A stretch of 16,002 nt of DNA, from the NCBI GenBank assembly GCA_045588325.1, contig JAZNEA010000022.1, positions 1 through 16,002 of the forward strand. The letters are read 5' to 3'. This document shows, piece after piece, positions 13,581-16,002 of this stretch. Position numbers and translations under genes: made by a program. Below the pieces are notes generated by a model that ran no database searches, was not told the DNA's origin, and worked only from the letters and a program-made list of their open reading frames with translations. How positions within the stretch are numbered: the stretch's first letter is position 1; every line of letters starts with the position of its first letter. This DNA comes from RGIG7378 sp045588325. Its GTDB lineage: Bacteria > Bacillota > Clostridia > RGIG7378.

Positions 13581-14432
13581 ATGGGTTTTTTGGAGAGAGC
13601 AATAAGAAAAGGCGTCAGTGATGCAGTTGGAAAGGCTGTAGGCAATGCTGTTCGACAGGCAGTAGAGCCAGCGGCAACCAATTTGGCTAATCAGGCCGCC
13701 CAATCTTTTGAAAGAGCGACCCAGAATACACAGGCCCAAACTCAGAGGACTTCTGGGTTAGAGGGAGCTATGGCAAATCTGGAGCGTTCACTTCAGGGTT
13801 ACGCAACTGAGGCAGCAAAAAACACCAAGGTTTGTCCAAATTGTGGCAGACCTAATTCCGCCGACAAAAAATTCTGTTCGGACTGCGGTACCAAATTGCC
13901 CGAACAGACATTGGCTCAAAGTGCCGAATGCACAAATTGTGGAACACAGAATGCCATTGGCACAAAGTTCTGTCAAAACTGTGGGGCGAAGCTTCCCATA
14001 GCCCTGCAGGAAGAACAAGAGGTAGCAGCCCGTGACGCTACCGTTATGACAGAATGGGCGGAGTTGCTGCCCCATTATCCGAGGTGGTCTTGTGGTGGAA
14101 CCAAATTCCACATCGAGACGTATGAGCCAGGAACCTATATTTTCTCAGCAGGGTTCCAGGGAAATGTCGGGGCAGCAAACCAAGCTGTTTCTCAATATAG
14201 GCAGATACTATTGGACAACGGTTTCCGTCAAGCAGGCCAGTATCCGGATATCGCTCACCTATACAAGAGGATAGATGGAGTCGTATATCACGTGGACACA
14301 GAGCATTGCTTTGAGGGAGATCAGGATGCCCCCTCTATTGGCTTTAATATTGGAGAGCCATATGGAGGCTACGATTATGTAAAACCGGAACCAAAGAAAA
14401 AAGTTGGACTTATGGACCTGCTGGGATTCTAG
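13581..14432 (+). CDS. double zinc-ribbon protein
   Basis: This 283-residue protein has an N-terminal Ala/Arg/Gln-rich helical region (residues 1-80), two four-cysteine zinc ribbons (C85, C88, C99, C102 and C117, C120, C131, C134) and a C-terminal ~140-residue alpha/beta domain that I do not recognise (WSCGGTKFHIETYEPG onward). It ends in a short hydrophobic tail VGLMDLLGF. Zinc-ribbon proteins of this layout are common in Clostridia and poorly characterised; the ribbons probably bind zinc for folding or partner contact. The ATG follows AGGAGGA. It is likely co-transcribed with the second zinc-ribbon gene 61 nt downstream, since no terminator lies between them. Confidence 0.88.
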   Translation: MGFLERAIRKGVSDAVGKAVGNAVRQAVEPAATNLANQAAQSFERATQNTQAQTQRTSGLEGAMANLERSLQGYATEAAKNTKVCPNCGRPNSADKKFCSDCGTKLPEQTLAQSAECTNCGTQNAIGTKFCQNCGAKLPIALQEEQEVAARDATVMTEWAELLPHYPRWSCGGTKFHIETYEPGTYIFSAGFQGNVGAANQAVSQYRQILLDNGFRQAGQYPDIAHLYKRIDGVVYHVDTEHCFEGDQDAPSIGFNIGEPYGGYDYVKPEPKKKVGLMDLLGF

Positions 14433-14493
14433 GAAAATCGGAAGCAGAGTACGAAGGACGAAGGCAAGTCTAAAAAATTAAAGGAGGACAAAC

Positions 14494-14955
14494 ATGGCAA
14501 TCTGTGGAAAATGCGGAACTAACGTGGATGAAGGTATTAAGTTCTGTCCCAATTGTGGAAATGCTATGGAGGCAACAGCGACAGCTGCACCAGGCCCTCA
14601 GGCAACAGAACCAGAACAGGCGGTGGAGCAAACACCAGTAGCTGCCTTTGACCCAGCAGATATTGAGGCGAACAAGATTATGGCTGTGCTGGCCTACATC
14701 CTCTTCCTCATTCCTCTGTTGGCGGCAAAGGAATCACCATATGCAAAATTTCATACGAATCAGGGATTGTTAGTATTTATAGCTTCTATGATTGTAACAG
14801 TTGTAGGTAGCATCATCCCGATTCTCGGATGGTTTATAATCCTTCCTCTTGGAGGACTGGCCGTAGGAATCATTGGAATTTTGGGAATTATCAATGCAAT
14901 CACGGGTAAGGCCAAAGAGCTACCATTGATAGGCAAATTTAAGATCTTGAAGTAG
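14494..14955 (+). CDS. zinc-ribbon membrane protein (DUF4870-like)
   Basis: This 153-residue protein has one N-terminal zinc ribbon (C4, C7, C18, C21), a Pro/Glu/Ala-rich linker (25-55) and a membrane domain with hydrophobic segments at about 60-79, 90-112 and 112-136. The sequence NKIMAVLAYILFLIPLLA, then YAKFHTNQGLLVF, is typical of DUF4870-like (Tic20-related) small membrane domains with zinc-ribbon fusions. AAAGGAGG precedes the ATG closely. Function is not known; the shared ribbon type and tandem order suggest it acts with the preceding protein at the membrane. A strong terminator follows. Confidence 0.88.
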   Translation: MAICGKCGTNVDEGIKFCPNCGNAMEATATAAPGPQATEPEQAVEQTPVAAFDPADIEANKIMAVLAYILFLIPLLAAKESPYAKFHTNQGLLVFIASMIVTVVGSIIPILGWFIILPLGGLAVGIIGILGIINAITGKAKELPLIGKFKILK

Positions 14956-14996
14956 GACAAATAAGGAAAAAGAGCACACAAAGGTGTGAAATGACA

Positions 14997-15022
14997 AAAG
15001 CGGAGTGATTTCACTCCGCTTT
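14997..15022. terminator. bidirectional terminator between convergent genes
   Basis: AAAGCGGAGTGA (14997-15008) pairs with TCACTCCGCTTT (15011-15022), giving up to 12 bp around a tight loop. T runs lie on the 3' side of each strand. It ends the zinc-ribbon unit on the plus strand and the Pro/Thr-rich gene on the minus strand. Confidence 0.88.
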
Positions 15023-15044
15023 GATCTATGTAAAAGTTGTCGGT

Positions 15045-15770
15045 TTACTCGTCGACATCGGCAGTATCATCCATTGTCTGCTCAGGAGCAGGAGTCGCCT
15101 CAGGCGTTGGTTCGGGAGTAGGCTCTGGAGAGGGTGTCGGTGTATTCTCAGGAGTAGGTTCGGGAGTAGGCTCTATTGTGGGCTCATCCGATGGTGTATC
15201 GGTGGGCTCAGCAGAGGGCTGCTCTGTAGGCTGCTCCGTAGGTGCTGGTGTGGGTGTGGGCAACCCTATAAAAGGAGGCCAGCTGGTGGGTGACTCGGTG
15301 GGCACAGCAGAGGGCTGCTCTGTAGGCTGCTCTGTAGGCCTGCTAGTTGGCGAGGCCGTGGGGTTGCCAGTTGGTGTAGCAGTAGGTCTATTAGTAGGTG
15401 TGGCAGTAGGCCTGCTAGTTGGTGAGGCAGTAGGTCTGCCAGTAGGTGTGGCCGTGGGCCTGCCAGTGGGGTCGCTAGTTGGAGCGCCAGTTGGGTTACT
15501 GGTGGGAGTAGCTGTCGCAGTGGATGGCGTGGGCGTACCTATAGGGTCAGCCGTAGGAACATCCGTAGGAATATCAGTAGTGTTGTTACCTGCCTCAGGA
15601 GTGGCAGAAGGATCGGTGGTTTGGGAAGGGTCAGGCGTCGCCGTCGGTGGAGGCAAGACTGATGGAAGATCTGTAGTGGGGAATTCCTGTCCAGTCGGGA
15701 TAATAAATAGAATTAGTCCAACCAATAATGTTGCTACTATGCCGATAATGGCGATGACGTTCTTGTTCAT
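15045..15770 (-). CDS. membrane-anchored Pro/Thr-rich stalk protein
   Basis: This 241-residue protein has a single hydrophobic segment (NVIAIIGIVATLLVGLILFI, residues 4-23) that is probably an uncleaved signal anchor. There is no lipobox cysteine and no LPXTG-type sorting signal. The rest is a low-complexity Pro/Thr/Ser-rich extracellular region of four-residue units (PTGR, PTAS, PTSR), interrupted once by SWPPFIGLP, and becomes acidic (PTPEPTPE) towards the C-terminus. Such stalks are often glycosylated cell-wall spacers, but no ligand domain follows, so its job is unclear. GAGGA (near 15776-15780) serves as ribosome site. The stop falls at 15047-15045 just before the shared terminator. Confidence 0.82.
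   Translation of the reverse strand: MNKNVIAIIGIVATLLVGLILFIIPTGQEFPTTDLPSVLPPPTATPDPSQTTDPSATPEAGNNTTDIPTDVPTADPIGTPTPSTATATPTSNPTGAPTSDPTGRPTATPTGRPTASPTSRPTATPTNRPTATPTGNPTASPTSRPTEQPTEQPSAVPTESPTSWPPFIGLPTPTPAPTEQPTEQPSAEPTDTPSDEPTIEPTPEPTPENTPTPSPEPTPEPTPEATPAPEQTMDDTADVDE
15211..15332. repeat. 26-bp direct duplication within the stalk gene
   Basis: The stretch beginning GCAGAGGGCTGCTCTGTAGG recurs 96 bp later (15211-15236 and 15307-15332), in frame, encoding EQPTEQPSA twice. The segment between holds the hydrophobic SWPPFIGLP interruption. Confidence 0.75.
15343..15510. repeat. 12-bp tandem repeat encoding the Pro/Thr stalk
   Basis: About 14 successive 12-bp units (plus-strand form GCAGTAGGTSTG/CCAGTAGGTGTG, with variants CTAGTTGGTGAG) lie in phase with the reading frame. 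Adjacent units alternate to make a 24-bp higher-order unit. Units differ mainly at synonymous or Ser/Arg/Ala-changing positions, so the array is old or edited rather than a recent pure expansion. Confidence 0.75.
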
Positions 15771-15830
15771 TACGTTCCTCGTGAAGTATAACTATTAGGA
15801 CCCAACAAAGGGGGCGCCTAGGTGATACTA

Positions 15831-15860
15831 ATTATGTTATATAAACAGAGGTAATGTCAA
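15831..15860 (-). promoter_or_regulatory. promoter of the stalk gene
   Basis: On the minus strand a perfect -35 TTGACA (15860-15855) and -10 CATAAT (15836-15831, 5 of 6) are separated by 18 bp. The start near 15824 would leave a ~54-nt leader before the ATG at 15770. Confidence 0.6.
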
Positions 15861-15921
15861 TATGATTTACTCTAATCCATTAAAGTAAATGAAATATTTT
15901 TTGCACATGGCACCAAAGGGT

Positions 15922-16002
15922 CAGTTAAGAGATAAGAGATAATAAAGTTGGTGAGTTTATAGCTGGAAAACTATTAACTAACCCACTTTCTTCACTCTTC
16001 AC
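15922..16002. repeat. long inverted repeat, copy C (opposite orientation, truncated by window)
   Basis: From CAGTTAAGAG at 15922 through GAGATAATAAAGTTGG and the centre GTTTATAGCTGG, it matches the reverse complement of copy B with one or two differences over about 45 nt. It then continues into CCCACTTTCTTCACTCTTCAC, whose heptamers match the tract near 328-368. The far end lies outside the window. Confidence 0.7.

Noticed and set aside
15037..15798. 253-codon plus-strand reading frame rich in Gly/Val opposite the stalk gene
   Set aside because: Proline and threonine codons read in antisense give GGN and GTN, which are never stops, so the open frame is a by-product of the repeat. It has no ribosome site, and the minus-strand gene has a promoter, ribosome site and signal anchor.

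Overview
The window comes from a low-to-mid GC Gram-positive anaerobe, most likely a member of the Clostridia (Bacillota). The evidence is the gene order rpmH-rnpA-yidD-yidC-jag-mnmE-mnmG-rsmG followed by a ParB-family gene, which is the block that normally flanks the Bacillota replication origin. Strong GGAGG-type ribosome binding sites, a YolD/Y-family polymerase pair and clostridial-style zinc-ribbon proteins agree with this. I cannot place it to genus from sequence alone.

Layout. (1) 1-504: the 3' end of an unrecognised + strand gene, then a spacer with a heptamer tandem repeat (328-368) and a textbook sigma-A promoter (414-442). (2) 505-6952: a tightly packed housekeeping operon for ribosomal protein L34, RNase P protein, YidD, the YidC insertase, the Jag/KhpB RNA-binding protein, the tRNA wobble-uridine enzymes MnmE and MnmG, and the 16S rRNA methyltransferase RsmG. 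Several genes overlap or abut, and the operon ends at a hairpin terminator over the rsmG stop codon. dnaA is not in the expected divergent position next to rpmH. (3) 6953-8887: a ParB/Noc-like gene with a recognisable N-terminus and C-terminus but a scrambled middle, then an AlaX-type alanyl-tRNA editing protein. (4) 8874-10804, minus strand: a YolD-like protein and a Y-family translesion polymerase, coupled by ATGA and preceded by an extended -10 promoter with a LexA-box-like palindrome.

(5) 10805-11177: a gene-free stretch with two adjacent copies of a long imperfect inverted repeat. A third, oppositely oriented copy runs off the right edge (15922-16002), and a degenerate half-copy lies near the left edge (about 295-372). 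(6) 11178-14955: an accessory cluster of a small membrane-anchored protein, a 199-residue unknown protein, a regulator with an excisionase-like HTH at its N-terminus and a LuxR-type HTH at its C-terminus, and two zinc-ribbon proteins, the second with membrane segments. Terminators separate the unknown pair, the regulator and the zinc-ribbon pair. (7) 14996-15860: a bidirectional terminator, then a minus-strand gene for a membrane-anchored protein with a long Pro/Thr-rich stalk built from 12-bp DNA repeats, with its own promoter.

The first half is ordinary core machinery: ribosome, tRNA and RNase P production, membrane insertion and chromosome partitioning. The unusual items are the dispersed heptad-built inverted repeats, the eroded ParB-like gene, a YidC lacking the hydrophilic-groove arginine, the dual-DNA-binding regulator with its upstream palindrome, and the hairpin that abuts the zinc-ribbon gene's ribosome binding site.
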